Below are positions 8,814 to 17,599 of a DNA stretch of 53,322 nucleotides, piece after piece. How positions within the stretch are numbered: the stretch's first letter is position 1; the number at the start of each line of letters is the position of its first letter. The position numbers and the translations under genes were made by a program. Under the pieces are notes generated by a model. That model was not told the DNA's origin and did not search any database. It was given only the letters and a program-made list of their open reading frames with translations. The DNA is from DATAFF01 sp044870245. GTDB taxonomy: Bacteria > Pseudomonadota > Alphaproteobacteria > Rhizobiales > Aestuariivirgaceae. Location: positions 1-53,322 of the forward strand of contig JBIOYR010000006.1 in NCBI GenBank assembly GCA_044870245.1, given 5' to 3'.

Positions 8814-10214
8814 ATGCCCGAGCTTGGCGATGCGATCTTACTCGCGCGGATCCAGTTCGCCTTCACGGTGGCCTTTCACATCCTCTTTCCGGGGTTCACC
8901 ATCGGGCTTGCATCCTATCTCGCGGTGCTCCAGGGGCTTGCGCTGGCGACGGGGCGTCAGGTCTACATGGACGTCTATCGCTATTGGCTGCGCATCTTCG
9001 CGGTGACGTTTGCCATGGGCGTCGTGTCCGGCCTGGTGATGAGCTATCAGTTCGGCACCAATTGGAGTGTGTTCTCCGACAAGGCCGGACCGGTCATCGG
9101 CCCGCTGATGGGCTACGAGGTGCTGGTCGCATTCTTTCTCGAGGCGGGGTTCCTCGGCGTCATGCTGTTCGGGGCGAGCAGGGTCGGGCCGCGGCTTCAT
9201 TTCTTCGCCACCCTGATGGTGGCGCTTGGCACGCTGTTCTCGGCCTTCTGGATCTTGAGCGTGAACAGTTGGATGCAGACACCGGCCGGATATGGGATCA
9301 ACGAGAAGGGTCAGTTCATTCCGCTGGACTGGTGGAAGGTGATCTTCAACCCGTCCTTCCCTTATCGCCTCGTTCACATGGTGATCGCCTGCTATCTCTC
9401 GACCGCGCTGGTCGTCGGCGCGGCCGGCGCCTATCACCTGCTGCGCGACCGCGGCAATCCGCCGGCCAAGGTGATGTTCTCGATGGCTCTGTGGATGGCA
9501 GCGCTTGTCGCGCCGCTGCAGCTGGTGGTCGGCGACCTGCACGGGTTGAACACGCTCGAATATCAGCCAGCGAAGATCGCCGCCATGGAGGGCCATTTCG
9601 ATGGCGGGCGCGGCGTGCCGCTCCTTCTATTCGGCATCCCCGACATGGAAACGGCGACGATGCACGCGCCCATCGCCATCCCCAAGCTCGGCAGCCTGAT
9701 CCTGACCCATGACCCGGACGGCCCTGTCAAAGGCCTCAAGGATTTTCCGCGCGAGAACTGGCCCAATGTCGACATCCTGTTCTGGAGCTTCCGGCTGATG
9801 GTGGGCTTGGGCCTGTTGATGATCGCAATGGGCTTTTGGAGCCTGGTGCAGCGCGCCCGCGGGCGGCTTTACGACGCGCGCTGGCTGATGCGGATGATGG
9901 TGGTGATGGGGCCGATGGGCTTCGTCGCGCTGATCGCCGGCTGGTTCACCACCGAGGTCGGCCGGCAGCCCTTCACCATTTACGGCCTGCTGCGCACATC
10001 GGAATCGGTGTCGCCGATTGCGAGTCCGGCGGTCGGCGCCTCGCTCCTCGCCTTCGTCGTGATCTATCTGACGGTGTTCGGCGCCGGCATCTTCTACATA
10101 TTCCGGCTGATGCGGCGCTGGCCCGGCGCCGAGCCGGACCAGCCCGAGATCCCGCCGATCCGGTCGGCCGGCATCACGCCGGCGCCGGCCGTTGCCGAGC
10201 AGCGAGGCCCATGA
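8814..10214 (+). CDS. cydA: Cytochrome bd-type (cyanide-insensitive) ubiquinol oxidase subunit I
   Basis: The 466-aa haem-bearing subunit of a bd-family quinol oxidase in the cytoplasmic membrane. The start at 8814 (MPELGDAILLARIQFAFT) is supported by AGGAGGC 4 bases upstream. The N-terminal helix carries the haem-ligand His in FHILFPGFTIG; GWFTTEVGRQPFTIYGLLRT is typical of the CIO branch. The quinol loop is short, as in cyanide-insensitive oxidases rather than E. coli bd-I. The stop overlaps the cydB start by four bases (ATGA). An oxidase resistant to inhibitory sulfur species beside xsc makes sense, but the link is inference. Confidence 0.93.
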   Translation: MPELGDAILLARIQFAFTVAFHILFPGFTIGLASYLAVLQGLALATGRQVYMDVYRYWLRIFAVTFAMGVVSGLVMSYQFGTNWSVFSDKAGPVIGPLMGYEVLVAFFLEAGFLGVMLFGASRVGPRLHFFATLMVALGTLFSAFWILSVNSWMQTPAGYGINEKGQFIPLDWWKVIFNPSFPYRLVHMVIACYLSTALVVGAAGAYHLLRDRGNPPAKVMFSMALWMAALVAPLQLVVGDLHGLNTLEYQPAKIAAMEGHFDGGRGVPLLLFGIPDMETATMHAPIAIPKLGSLILTHDPDGPVKGLKDFPRENWPNVDILFWSFRLMVGLGLLMIAMGFWSLVQRARGRLYDARWLMRMMVVMGPMGFVALIAGWFTTEVGRQPFTIYGLLRTSESVSPIASPAVGASLLAFVVIYLTVFGAGIFYIFRLMRRWPGAEPDQPEIPPIRSAGITPAPAVAEQRGP

Positions 10215-11221
10215 TGCCGCCGATCGATCTGCCAATCATCTGGGCGGGACTGATCGCTTTCGCGGTGCTCGCCTATGTCGTGCTCGATGGCTTCGACCTC
10301 GGCCTCGGTATCATCTTTCCCCTGCTCGATGGCGAGCGCGATCGCGATACCGCCGTCAACTCCGTGGCGCCGGTGTGGGACGGCAACGAGACCTGGCTGG
10401 TGCTTGGCGGCGGCGGGCTTCTTGCCGCCTTCCCGCTCGCCTATGCGGTGGTTCTGCCGGCGCTCTATGCTCCGATCCTGGCGATGCTGCTGGGGCTCGT
10501 GTTCCGTGGCGTTGCCTTCGAGTTCCGCTGGCGGACCAAAAGGGCGAAGCCATGGTGGGATGCCGCCTTCTTTGGCGGCTCGCTGATCGCGACGCTGGCA
10601 CAAGGCGTGGCGCTCGGCGCGCTTGTCCAGGGCATAAGGGTCATGAACCGCGCCTATGCCGGCGGCTGGTACGACTGGCTCTCGCCCTTCAGCATCATGA
10701 CCGGCGTTGCGCTCGTCATCGGCTATGGGCTGCTCGGCACCACCTGGCTGATCATGAAGACGGAAGGGATGCTCCAGGACCGCGCCTACCGCCTCGCCTG
10801 GCCGTTCGGCCTCGGCACACTGGCGCTGATCGGCGTGGTCAGCCTGTGGACGCCGTTCCTCGACCCCTCCTACAAGGAGCGGTGGTTCAGCTGGCCGAAC
10901 ATCGCCTATCTGGCGCCGGTGCCGCTCCTGGTGCTCATCGCGGCGATTGCGCTGTTTCGCGGTCTGGTCACCGGCGCGGAGCGCCAGCCATTTCTGGCGG
11001 CGCTATCGCTCTTCGTCCTGAGCTATGCCGGGCTTGGCATCAGCTTCTGGCCGTGGATCGTGCCGCGGGCGATCACCATCCATGACGCGGCGGCGCCCGA
11101 CACCAGCCTGGCCTTCCTGCTTGCGGGGGCGATTTTCCTGCTGCCCATCATCCTCGGCTACACCATCTGGGCCTATTGGGTGTTCCGCGGCAAGGTTGGC
11201 CATGACGCGGGATATCATTAG
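10211..11221 (+). CDS. cydB: Cytochrome bd-type ubiquinol oxidase subunit II
   Basis: A 336-aa polytopic subunit with the CydB signature VVLDGFDLGLGI near residue 20 and VWDGNETWLVLGGGGLLAAFP near residue 57. About eight hydrophobic helices follow. The start ATG at 10211 overlaps the cydA stop (ATGA), with a second ATG in the next codon. No CydX-like small ORF or cydCD assembly genes follow. Confidence 0.93.
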   Translation: MMPPIDLPIIWAGLIAFAVLAYVVLDGFDLGLGIIFPLLDGERDRDTAVNSVAPVWDGNETWLVLGGGGLLAAFPLAYAVVLPALYAPILAMLLGLVFRGVAFEFRWRTKRAKPWWDAAFFGGSLIATLAQGVALGALVQGIRVMNRAYAGGWYDWLSPFSIMTGVALVIGYGLLGTTWLIMKTEGMLQDRAYRLAWPFGLGTLALIGVVSLWTPFLDPSYKERWFSWPNIAYLAPVPLLVLIAAIALFRGLVTGAERQPFLAALSLFVLSYAGLGISFWPWIVPRAITIHDAAAPDTSLAFLLAGAIFLLPIILGYTIWAYWVFRGKVGHDAGYH

Positions 11222-11377
11222 TCTTCAGTCAGCCCCGTCAGATATCTCGGCATCGAAGTCGATGATGCCCCCTCGATAGCGGAGCAAATCGAGTCTAGTT
11301 TGCTCGTGTGGAGCGGACGTGCCCTATCCGTCTTGGCACGGCAGAATCGGGCCACAACCTGACCTCACGACCGATCG

Positions 11378-13330
11378 ATGATCGGTGCTATCATGCTTGC
11401 AATCTTGCACCGTCCATCGGAGTGGCCCTTGTCCACCGCCGAGCGCGTAGAACGACGGCTCACAGCCATCCTAGCGGCCGATGTGGCCGGTTACAGCCGG
11501 CTGATAGGCGCTGACGAAGAGGGCACGCTTGCCGAACTCAAATTGCTCCGCCGGGCTCTTGTGGACCCCAAGATCACCGAGCACCGAGGCCGGATCGTGA
11601 AGACCACCGGGGACGGCTTCCTCGTGGAATTCTCCAGCGTGGTGGACGCACTGCGTGGCGCGGTGGACGTTCAACGCGAGATGGCTGCGCGTAATGCCCA
11701 GGTGCCGCAGGACAAGCGCATCGAGTTTCGGATTGGCATCCACCAGGGTGACGTGGTCATCGAGGAGGACGACATCTTCGGGGATGGTGTCAATGTGGCA
11801 GCGCGCCTGGAGAATCTTGCTAATCCCGGAGGGATCTGTGTGTCAGGCAGGGTCCAGGAGGACGCCTTCGGAAAACTCGATGTCGCATTCGAGGATATTG
11901 GCGATCAGCAGCTCAAGAACATCGGCAGACCAGTGCGCGTCTATCGGGTATCGCCGAGCAGTCAAGGAGGATCACCCCCAGTTCCGTCCCGAAAGAGAGA
12001 GGGCTTTCACTCTCGGCAGCGGACGTTGTGGCTCGCAGGGATAGTTCTCGTACCGGTGCTGCTCGCGATTTCGGTAATGGCAGTGAATTGGCGCTTCCTG
12101 TGGCCGTCATCAACATTCTCGCCGACCCAACGTCTTTCAATGGTGGTATTACCATTTAAGAACCTGAGTAACGAACCTGAACAGGAATACTTCGCGGAAG
12201 GCATAACTGACGATCTGACTACCGATCTCTCTCGGATCCAGGACAGCTTTGTTATCTCGCCGAGCACGGCCCGAACCTATAAAGACGCTGACCCCAAACG
12301 TGTTGGCCAAGAACTCGGAGTTCACTACCTCCTTGACGGTAGCGTGCGACGATCAGGCTCGACGGTCCGCATCAACGCCCGGCTGATCGACACTCAAACA
12401 GGCGCCGAGATATGGTCGGAACGCTTCGACGGCGACTGGACGAGATCGATGCAGCTCCAGGACATCATTACCGGCCGATTGGCGCGGCGGCTCGATCTCG
12501 AGCTGATTGATCAGGAAAGTCGTCGTGCCGAGATGTCACGACCTAACACTCCCGATGCGGTCGATCTCGCAATGCGCGGGTGGGCGGTACTCAACCAGCC
12601 CTATTCACGCGAGCAGCTGGCTCAGTCGCGTAGCCTCTTCGAACGTTCATTACAAATCGATCCTGGGCTTCCAAAAGCGCTGGTCGGCTTGGCGGATGCA
12701 CTTGCCATCGGGGTCAATTACCGTTGGACGGACGCGCCTGCAGACAACCTACGGCGCGCTGACGACGCTATCCGCGGCGTCCTGGCAGCGTTTCCAAATG
12801 ATGCAATGGCATACTTTGTCAAAGGGGAGATTCAGCGGGCTAAGGGCAGGAACGTTGAGGTCGCGGTCGACAACTACCAGGCAGCAATTGCACTGAATCC
12901 CAGCCTCGCCCCTGCTTATGGTGCGCTCGGGGGTGCCAAGATCCGCGTCGGGCGTTCCACTGAAGCGTTCGCACCGCTGCAGACAGCGATAAAGCTCAGT
13001 CCTCGTGATCCGCTCCTTAATACTTGGTATTTCTACATCTGCCACGCACACTCGCATCTGGGGCAGTATGAGGCAGCTATTGACTGGTGTCGTCAGTCCC
13101 TCGCGGTGAAACCATTCTGGATCGCATATGCTGACCTCGCTGCGAGTTATGCATGGACTGGACGAAAGGCCGAAGCCCAGGCCGCGGTATCAGAGCTTCA
13201 GCGCATGAGGCCTGACTATACCGTTGGTCGCTGGTTGGTGGACGGCAACGGGTGGTCTGAAAACACTGTGTTCCTTGCCGAATTTCAACGAATCGCCGAA
13301 GGTTTGCGAAAGGCGGGATTGCCAGAGTGA
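11378..13330 (+). CDS. Class III adenylate/guanylate cyclase with TolB-like and TPR domains
   Basis: A 650-aa membrane signalling protein. The cytosolic class III cyclase domain spans about residues 25-200, with the metal-binding Asp in ILAADVAGYSRL and the second Asp in KTTGDGFLVEFSS. A transmembrane helix lies near 218-240 (LWLAGIVLVPVLLAISVMAV). Next is a FlgO/TolB-like module, about 255-400 (VVLPFKNLSNEPEQEYFAEG), then TPR helices from about 410 to the end. This layout is common and multi-copy in rhizobia. The start is uncertain: ATGs at 11378 and 11393 both lack a strong ribosome site. The gene has visibly lower GC and less biased codon use than its neighbours (for example around 12100-12300), suggesting separate acquisition. 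Confidence 0.85.
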   Translation: MIGAIMLAILHRPSEWPLSTAERVERRLTAILAADVAGYSRLIGADEEGTLAELKLLRRALVDPKITEHRGRIVKTTGDGFLVEFSSVVDALRGAVDVQREMAARNAQVPQDKRIEFRIGIHQGDVVIEEDDIFGDGVNVAARLENLANPGGICVSGRVQEDAFGKLDVAFEDIGDQQLKNIGRPVRVYRVSPSSQGGSPPVPSRKREGFHSRQRTLWLAGIVLVPVLLAISVMAVNWRFLWPSSTFSPTQRLSMVVLPFKNLSNEPEQEYFAEGITDDLTTDLSRIQDSFVISPSTARTYKDADPKRVGQELGVHYLLDGSVRRSGSTVRINARLIDTQTGAEIWSERFDGDWTRSMQLQDIITGRLARRLDLELIDQESRRAEMSRPNTPDAVDLAMRGWAVLNQPYSREQLAQSRSLFERSLQIDPGLPKALVGLADALAIGVNYRWTDAPADNLRRADDAIRGVLAAFPNDAMAYFVKGEIQRAKGRNVEVAVDNYQAAIALNPSLAPAYGALGGAKIRVGRSTEAFAPLQTAIKLSPRDPLLNTWYFYICHAHSHLGQYEAAIDWCRQSLAVKPFWIAYADLAASYAWTGRKAEAQAAVSELQRMRPDYTVGRWLVDGNGWSENTVFLAEFQRIAEGLRKAGLPE

Positions 13331-13377
13331 CCACGGTGTTTTGATCAATGCACTGAACTCGGAGAGCGAACCTCAGT

Positions 13378-13405
13378 CCTAGAGCATTGACCCGCTCGCT
13401 CTAGG
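13378..13405. terminator. Hairpin between convergent cyclase and ald genes
   Basis: A perfect 8-bp inverted repeat CCTAGAGC / GCTCTAGG with a 12-base loop lies between the convergent genes; its right arm includes the stop codon of ald. There is no clear T-tract on either strand, so terminator function is only a possibility. Confidence 0.35.
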
Positions 13406-14519
13406 CGGCGAGCAGCTTGGTCGGCTCGTAAAACCGGTATCCCAGATCCTCCGCCACCGCCTTGTAGGTCACCTTGCCGTCGATGATGTTGAGGCCGTTG
13501 AGCAGATGCGGATTCTCGAGCAGCGCCTGCTTGTAGCCCTTGTCGGCGATCGCCAGGCCGAATGGCAAGGTGACGTTGTTGAGGGCATAGGTCGAGGTGC
13601 GCGCCACGCCGCCCGGCATGTTGGCGACGCAGTAATGGATCACGCCGTCGACCGAATAGGTCGGGTGGTCAAAAGTGGTCGGCCGTGAGCTCTCGGCGCA
13701 GCCGCCCTGGTCGATCGCGACGTCGACGATCACCGAGCCCGCCCGCATCGCGCTGACGATGTCGCGGGTGATGAGCTTGGGCGCCGCATGGCCGGGGATG
13801 AGGATGCCGCCGATCACCAGATCGGCCGCGGTGCAATATTCCTCGATCGCCCCGGCAGTCGAATAGATCGTCTTGAGCGAAGTGCCGAAGCGGCCGACCA
13901 ACTCCTCCATCCGCTCGACATTCTTCTCGATGATGACGACGTCCGCGCCCATGCCGAGCGCCATCGATGCGGCATTGGTGCCGACCACGCCGCCGCCGAT
14001 GATGACGACGCTCGCCGGTGCAACGCCCGGGACGCCGCCGAGCAGCACGCCGCGGCCGCCTTGCGACTTCTCCAGGCAATGGGCGCCGGCCTGGATCGAC
14101 ATGCGCCCTGCCACCTGCGACATGGGGGCGAGCAGCGGCAGCCCGCCGCGCGGGCCGGTGACCGTCTCATAGGCGATGCACACAGCACCCGAGGCGACAA
14201 GGTCCTTGGTCTGCTCGGGATCGGGGGCGAGATGGAGATAGGTGTAGAGGATCTGGCCGGGGCGCAGCATCTTGCGCTCGCTGGCCTGGGGCTCCTTGAC
14301 CTTCACGATCATATCGGCCCGCTTGAAGATCTCCTGCGGCGTGTCGACGATCTCGGCACCGGCCGCGACATATTCCGCATCGGCGGCGCCGATGCCGAGG
14401 CCGGCCTTGGCCTCGATCAGCACGCGGTGGCCGTGGCGCACCGCCTCGCGGGCGCTCTGCGGCGTCATCCCGACGCGATATTCGTGATTCTTGATCTCCT
14501 TTGGCACGCCGATCAGCAT
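13401..14519 (-). CDS. ald: Alanine dehydrogenase
   Basis: A 372-aa NAD-dependent enzyme interconverting L-alanine and pyruvate plus ammonium; the family is normally about 371 aa. It starts MLIGVPKEIKNHEYRVGMTP, with the substrate-binding Arg and the later VKVKEPQ segment, and carries the nucleotide-binding motif VVIIGGGVVGTNAASMALGMGADV. I chose the ATG at 14519 because AAGGAG is 9 bases upstream; an in-frame ATG at 14528 directly abuts the ribosome site. It is divergent from an Lrp-type regulator. In taurine degradation by the Tpa route, Ald regenerates the pyruvate acceptor, which fits Xsc and SoeABC nearby, but it is also a general alanine catabolic enzyme. Confidence 0.95.
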   Translation of the reverse strand: MLIGVPKEIKNHEYRVGMTPQSAREAVRHGHRVLIEAKAGLGIGAADAEYVAAGAEIVDTPQEIFKRADMIVKVKEPQASERKMLRPGQILYTYLHLAPDPEQTKDLVASGAVCIAYETVTGPRGGLPLLAPMSQVAGRMSIQAGAHCLEKSQGGRGVLLGGVPGVAPASVVIIGGGVVGTNAASMALGMGADVVIIEKNVERMEELVGRFGTSLKTIYSTAGAIEEYCTAADLVIGGILIPGHAAPKLITRDIVSAMRAGSVIVDVAIDQGGCAESSRPTTFDHPTYSVDGVIHYCVANMPGGVARTSTYALNNVTLPFGLAIADKGYKQALLENPHLLNGLNIIDGKVTYKAVAEDLGYRFYEPTKLLAA

Positions 14520-14643
14520 GACGGTCATCTCCTTGCAGGGCCGCCCCGCACCATACGTCAATCAACGCGAAAGATGGTTGCATAGATCGGCCGGTTGTGG
14601 CTGGCTGTCAGAATATGGTTCGAACAGAGTACGATTTCACGCA

Positions 14644-15114
14644 ATGAAATCCGAAAATCTCGACGATATCGACCGGCGCATCCTGGCAGGCCTGCAGCGG
14701 GACGCCAGGCAGCCGATTGCCGAGCTGGCGGCCGCGGCGGGGCTGTCGCCCTCCGCCTGCCATCGCCGGATCAAGCTCCTCGAGGAGCGGGGCGTCATCG
14801 CCTCCTATGGCGCGACCCTCGACCGCGCGGCGCTCGGCTATTCGATCGAATTCTTCGTGGAGCTGTCGCTGCTCAATCAGACCGAGGATGCGCTGTCGCG
14901 CTTCGAGCAGGCGGTCTTGAGGGTGCCGGAGATCCTCGAATGCCACCTGATGAGCGGACAGGCCGACTATCTGCTGCGGATCGCCGCCCGCGACGCCCAG
15001 GACTATGAGCGGATCCACCGCACCCGGATCGCGCGGCTGCCCGGCGTGTCCCGGATCATCTCCTCGCTGGCGCTCAGGACCGTCAAGAGCTGGTCCGGCT
15101 ATCCGGTGCTCTAA
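14644..15114 (+). CDS. Lrp/AsnC-family regulator, probably of ald
   Basis: A 156-aa protein with an N-terminal winged helix-turn-helix (DDIDRRILAGLQRDARQPIAE then LSPSACHRRIKLLEERGVI) and a C-terminal RAM ligand-binding domain (ECHLMSGQADYLLRIAARD). The start at ATG 14644 gives the canonical Lrp N-terminus. It is transcribed divergently from ald with 124 bases between them, the standard arrangement for AldR/BkdR-like activators. Control of ald in response to alanine is inferred from this arrangement and the family. It ends 4 bases before the oppositely oriented effector-like gene. Confidence 0.9.
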   Translation: MKSENLDDIDRRILAGLQRDARQPIAELAAAAGLSPSACHRRIKLLEERGVIASYGATLDRAALGYSIEFFVELSLLNQTEDALSRFEQAVLRVPEILECHLMSGQADYLLRIAARDAQDYERIHRTRIARLPGVSRIISSLALRTVKSWSGYPVL

Positions 15115-15118
15115 GGGC

Positions 15119-16999
15119 TCAGTCAGTGCGCGAGGCTTGCTCGTTTTGCAGCTTTTGCAAAATCATGCCCAGCTGTCCCAAGCGCTGGTGCAGGAATTGC
15201 TCGCCGGGGCGTTCATTCTTGGAAGGCGGACCAGAGTACCGGTCGAAGTATTTGACGATGGGCTCGAGCGCGCGCAGCGCATCGGCTCGAGGGCGCGCCT
15301 CGAGTTGTTGACGAATGGTCGACTCCGCCTGCTCCGCCCATCGATCCGGAGCTTTCTTTGAAAACGCCCGATAGAGTTCGATGGCCATTTTGTGTGGGTC
15401 GCGATTGCTCGGCAGTTCAGTGTCGTCGAGCGCAATGAGCATCAGACCAATGAACCGGTCACCCTCGACCAACCGGGGACGCATGTCCTTATGCTCGGTC
15501 TTCAGAATTGCTTCCGCATCGATTGCGCGCTCTTCGGCACTGATCTCGATTTCACGTCCCCCGACAAAGTAGCCAAACCGGACGCGTCTGGACGGTGCGA
15601 TGTCTGGGCGCAAGGGCGAGGCGTGAAGACGTTTGCTGGCGGGCTTCGTTGATGTCTGGGTCCCTTCGGTCAATGCCAGCTTCAACGCCGGGTTTCGCCG
15701 CGGCGGTCGGGCCGCGGCATCCTCGCTCAACTGCCGAAGCTTTTTGTGAAACTCCTCTGTCTGTCTCCTCTGCTTTCGGAGGTCGGCGACGCGCGCTCGT
15801 CTTTGCAAGCGTCTCTTTTGCGGCACAGGGTCATCGGTGTCCGTCCGAATCGTCGACTTCGTCCCGGTGGCAATTGATGCGGCACGCTTGCGGCTCTCAG
15901 TCTTCTGCTCGGCCGATTGCTCCACAACGGTCTGCGGGTGTGCGGCGTCCCCGGTCGGATCGCCCCAATTTTCGAATTTCTTGGCCTGGCTCGGGTCGAA
16001 TCTGGGTCTGGGCGGGGGCTCAGCCTTCTGCTGCCGCTTATTCGCTGCCTCGTTGTTCTGTCTTGCTATCTCCTCCTCCTGTTGCTTCAGCGCTTCGGTC
16101 TTCAACTCTTCTTCTATGCGGCGCGCCGAGATCGTGGCATTTCTCTCCTCTTCCTCGGTGAACGGCGCGACATGCGGCGGCTCTGGCGCCGACTCGCCAT
16201 CGGTCTTCTTCTGCATCTTTTCGCGCGCGCGCTCCGCCTTGCCATCATAGAGCTTCTGCTCCGGTTTGGGCTTGTCATCCCAGCGCTCGATCGCAGGCTG
16301 CCGGTGTTCGACCTGGGGTGGCTTCGGTTCTTCCCGCTTGGCTGATCCGATCGGGGGCGTTTCGGGAGGTTCGATGGAATCCTCGGCCTTCGGTCGCTCC
16401 TCCTTGGTCAATATGGGAATGTTTGACTCTGGCGGAGGCGGCGAGCCCGTCAACCGGTCGGCGGTCCGAGCAAGGGCTTCTTCGGCGCTCCGAGCCATCG
16501 CTGTCGCTGTCTCTTGGACGACCTCCGATACTGCTTCTACTCCCTTTACGATCTTGTCCGCTGCCTGACCTATGGCGTCTCCGACTTCGAACGCCGTATT
16601 CTTTATCCTGTTCACAATGTCGGTCTCGGCATTGTTTTCACGCTCTGTGATCACAGGTTCGCTTGCAACGGTCGGTCCGGCAGCAGTGTTTGTTTCCATC
16701 GTCGCTTCTGAAACCGAAATTCTGCGCCGGAAGAACGGTTCCTCGAGTGCCGCAAGGTCCGGATCACGATCTCGCGGCGACTCCGCCGGTGCAGCGACTT
16801 GAGGCCGCCGCATATCGATGCCATTCGGTTTCGGGTTATCTTTGCCAAAGACCCGCTCGAAAAAGGCGGCAACCTTGCGCCGGAACTCGGAAAAATCGGG
16901 TAGGCGCTCTCTCGCGCCCTCTTTGAATCGGGTGAAGCGCTGTTCAATGCGGATAATGGCTTGATTGCGACGCAGCGGGTTTATGTTGAAGTTGGTCAT
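15119..16999 (-). CDS. Unknown 626-aa disordered protein, candidate type III effector or chaperone substrate
   Basis: No family recognised. The N-terminal 55 residues are basic and amphipathic (MTNFNINPLRRNQAIIRIEQ). Residues about 125-185 form Ala-rich amphipathic helices (IGQAADKIVKGVEAVSEVVQ). About 190-460 is a Pro/Glu/Lys-rich disordered region with a charged coiled-coil stretch and a basic patch (PQKRRLQRRARVADLRKQRR). Residues about 470-626 look folded (RFGYFVGGREIEISAEER to the C-terminus). No signal peptide or membrane span is visible. It starts 12 bases downstream of a CesT-like chaperone gene and is clearly its operon partner. This is the normal genetic arrangement of a class I type III secretion chaperone and its effector, and the disordered N-terminal half fits a secreted substrate. 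No secretion apparatus genes are in the window. GC content is lower than neighbours. Confidence 0.7.
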   Translation of the reverse strand: MTNFNINPLRRNQAIIRIEQRFTRFKEGARERLPDFSEFRRKVAAFFERVFGKDNPKPNGIDMRRPQVAAPAESPRDRDPDLAALEEPFFRRRISVSEATMETNTAAGPTVASEPVITERENNAETDIVNRIKNTAFEVGDAIGQAADKIVKGVEAVSEVVQETATAMARSAEEALARTADRLTGSPPPPESNIPILTKEERPKAEDSIEPPETPPIGSAKREEPKPPQVEHRQPAIERWDDKPKPEQKLYDGKAERAREKMQKKTDGESAPEPPHVAPFTEEEERNATISARRIEEELKTEALKQQEEEIARQNNEAANKRQQKAEPPPRPRFDPSQAKKFENWGDPTGDAAHPQTVVEQSAEQKTESRKRAASIATGTKSTIRTDTDDPVPQKRRLQRRARVADLRKQRRQTEEFHKKLRQLSEDAAARPPRRNPALKLALTEGTQTSTKPASKRLHASPLRPDIAPSRRVRFGYFVGGREIEISAEERAIDAEAILKTEHKDMRPRLVEGDRFIGLMLIALDDTELPSNRDPHKMAIELYRAFSKKAPDRWAEQAESTIRQQLEARPRADALRALEPIVKYFDRYSGPPSKNERPGEQFLHQRLGQLGMILQKLQNEQASRTD

Positions 17000-17011
17000 C
17001 GTTGCTGAGCC

Positions 17012-17467
17012 TCAGCTGCGAATGACCATGAGACTCGGATCGGTTGCCGGTGCCGGAGCGTGGTCCGTCGTCGGCAGAAGCTCATCGGCTTCACCCGACA
17101 GCCAGAAGGCAACATATTTGACAAAGCCGAGAAGCCGCGCCTCGAACTGACCCGGGCTCAGCGGCGTCACATCGATGCGCTCGCAGATCAGCGCACTCCT
17201 GTCGCGCCGGTCCATGGCGATGCGGGCAAAGCCGGTGCCCGAACCGTGATAGTTGGCGGTCAGCAGCGTCTGCAGACGGTTGACGTTTTCGAGGTCGTTG
17301 ATATCGAGAGGTGATGACAGCTCGATATGATTATCGTCGATTTTGACCAGATCGATCGAGATCTTGTCGTCAAAGATCAGCTCGAGATGACCATTGGCAT
17401 TGAGCTCCAAGGCGGGCAAGCCGGTCAGGTCGCGCAAGACGGCAATGGCGTGATTTACGTCCTTCAT
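17012..17467 (-). CDS. CesT/Tir-type (class I) type III secretion chaperone-like protein
   Basis: A 151-aa small acidic protein from the start MKDVNHAIAVLRDLTGLPAL (ATG 17467, preceded by GGGGGAA). The CesT-fold pattern is visible: an N-terminal helix, then LELNANGHLELIFDDKISID, the strand KIDDNHIELSSPL, LQTLLTANYHGSGTGFARIA, MDRRDRSALICERID, and a C-terminal helix (FEARLLGFVKYVAFWLSGEA). Class I chaperones bind the N-terminal part of one or a few effectors as dimers and sit next to them in the genome. The following gene, 12 bases on, encodes the candidate client. Alternative: a YbjN-like or other stand-alone member of the same fold family. The fold call is by pattern, not by search. Confidence 0.65.
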   Translation of the reverse strand: MKDVNHAIAVLRDLTGLPALELNANGHLELIFDDKISIDLVKIDDNHIELSSPLDINDLENVNRLQTLLTANYHGSGTGFARIAMDRRDRSALICERIDVTPLSPGQFEARLLGFVKYVAFWLSGEADELLPTTDHAPAPATDPSLMVIRS

Positions 17468-17599
17468 GGTCAGTTCCCCCGGTGGTGCGGCAACAATTTC
17501 GCAAGATAATCTATCAGCCGTCCGCATCGCCGACTGTACTGTTTGGCACAGCCAATGCCGAATTTTTCATGGAAGGCGAAGCAAGGTGCGGGCCGCCTC

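Noticed and set aside
11222..11377. CydX-like small protein after cydB
   Set aside because: No short frame with a hydrophobic helix and a ribosome site was found in this stretch.
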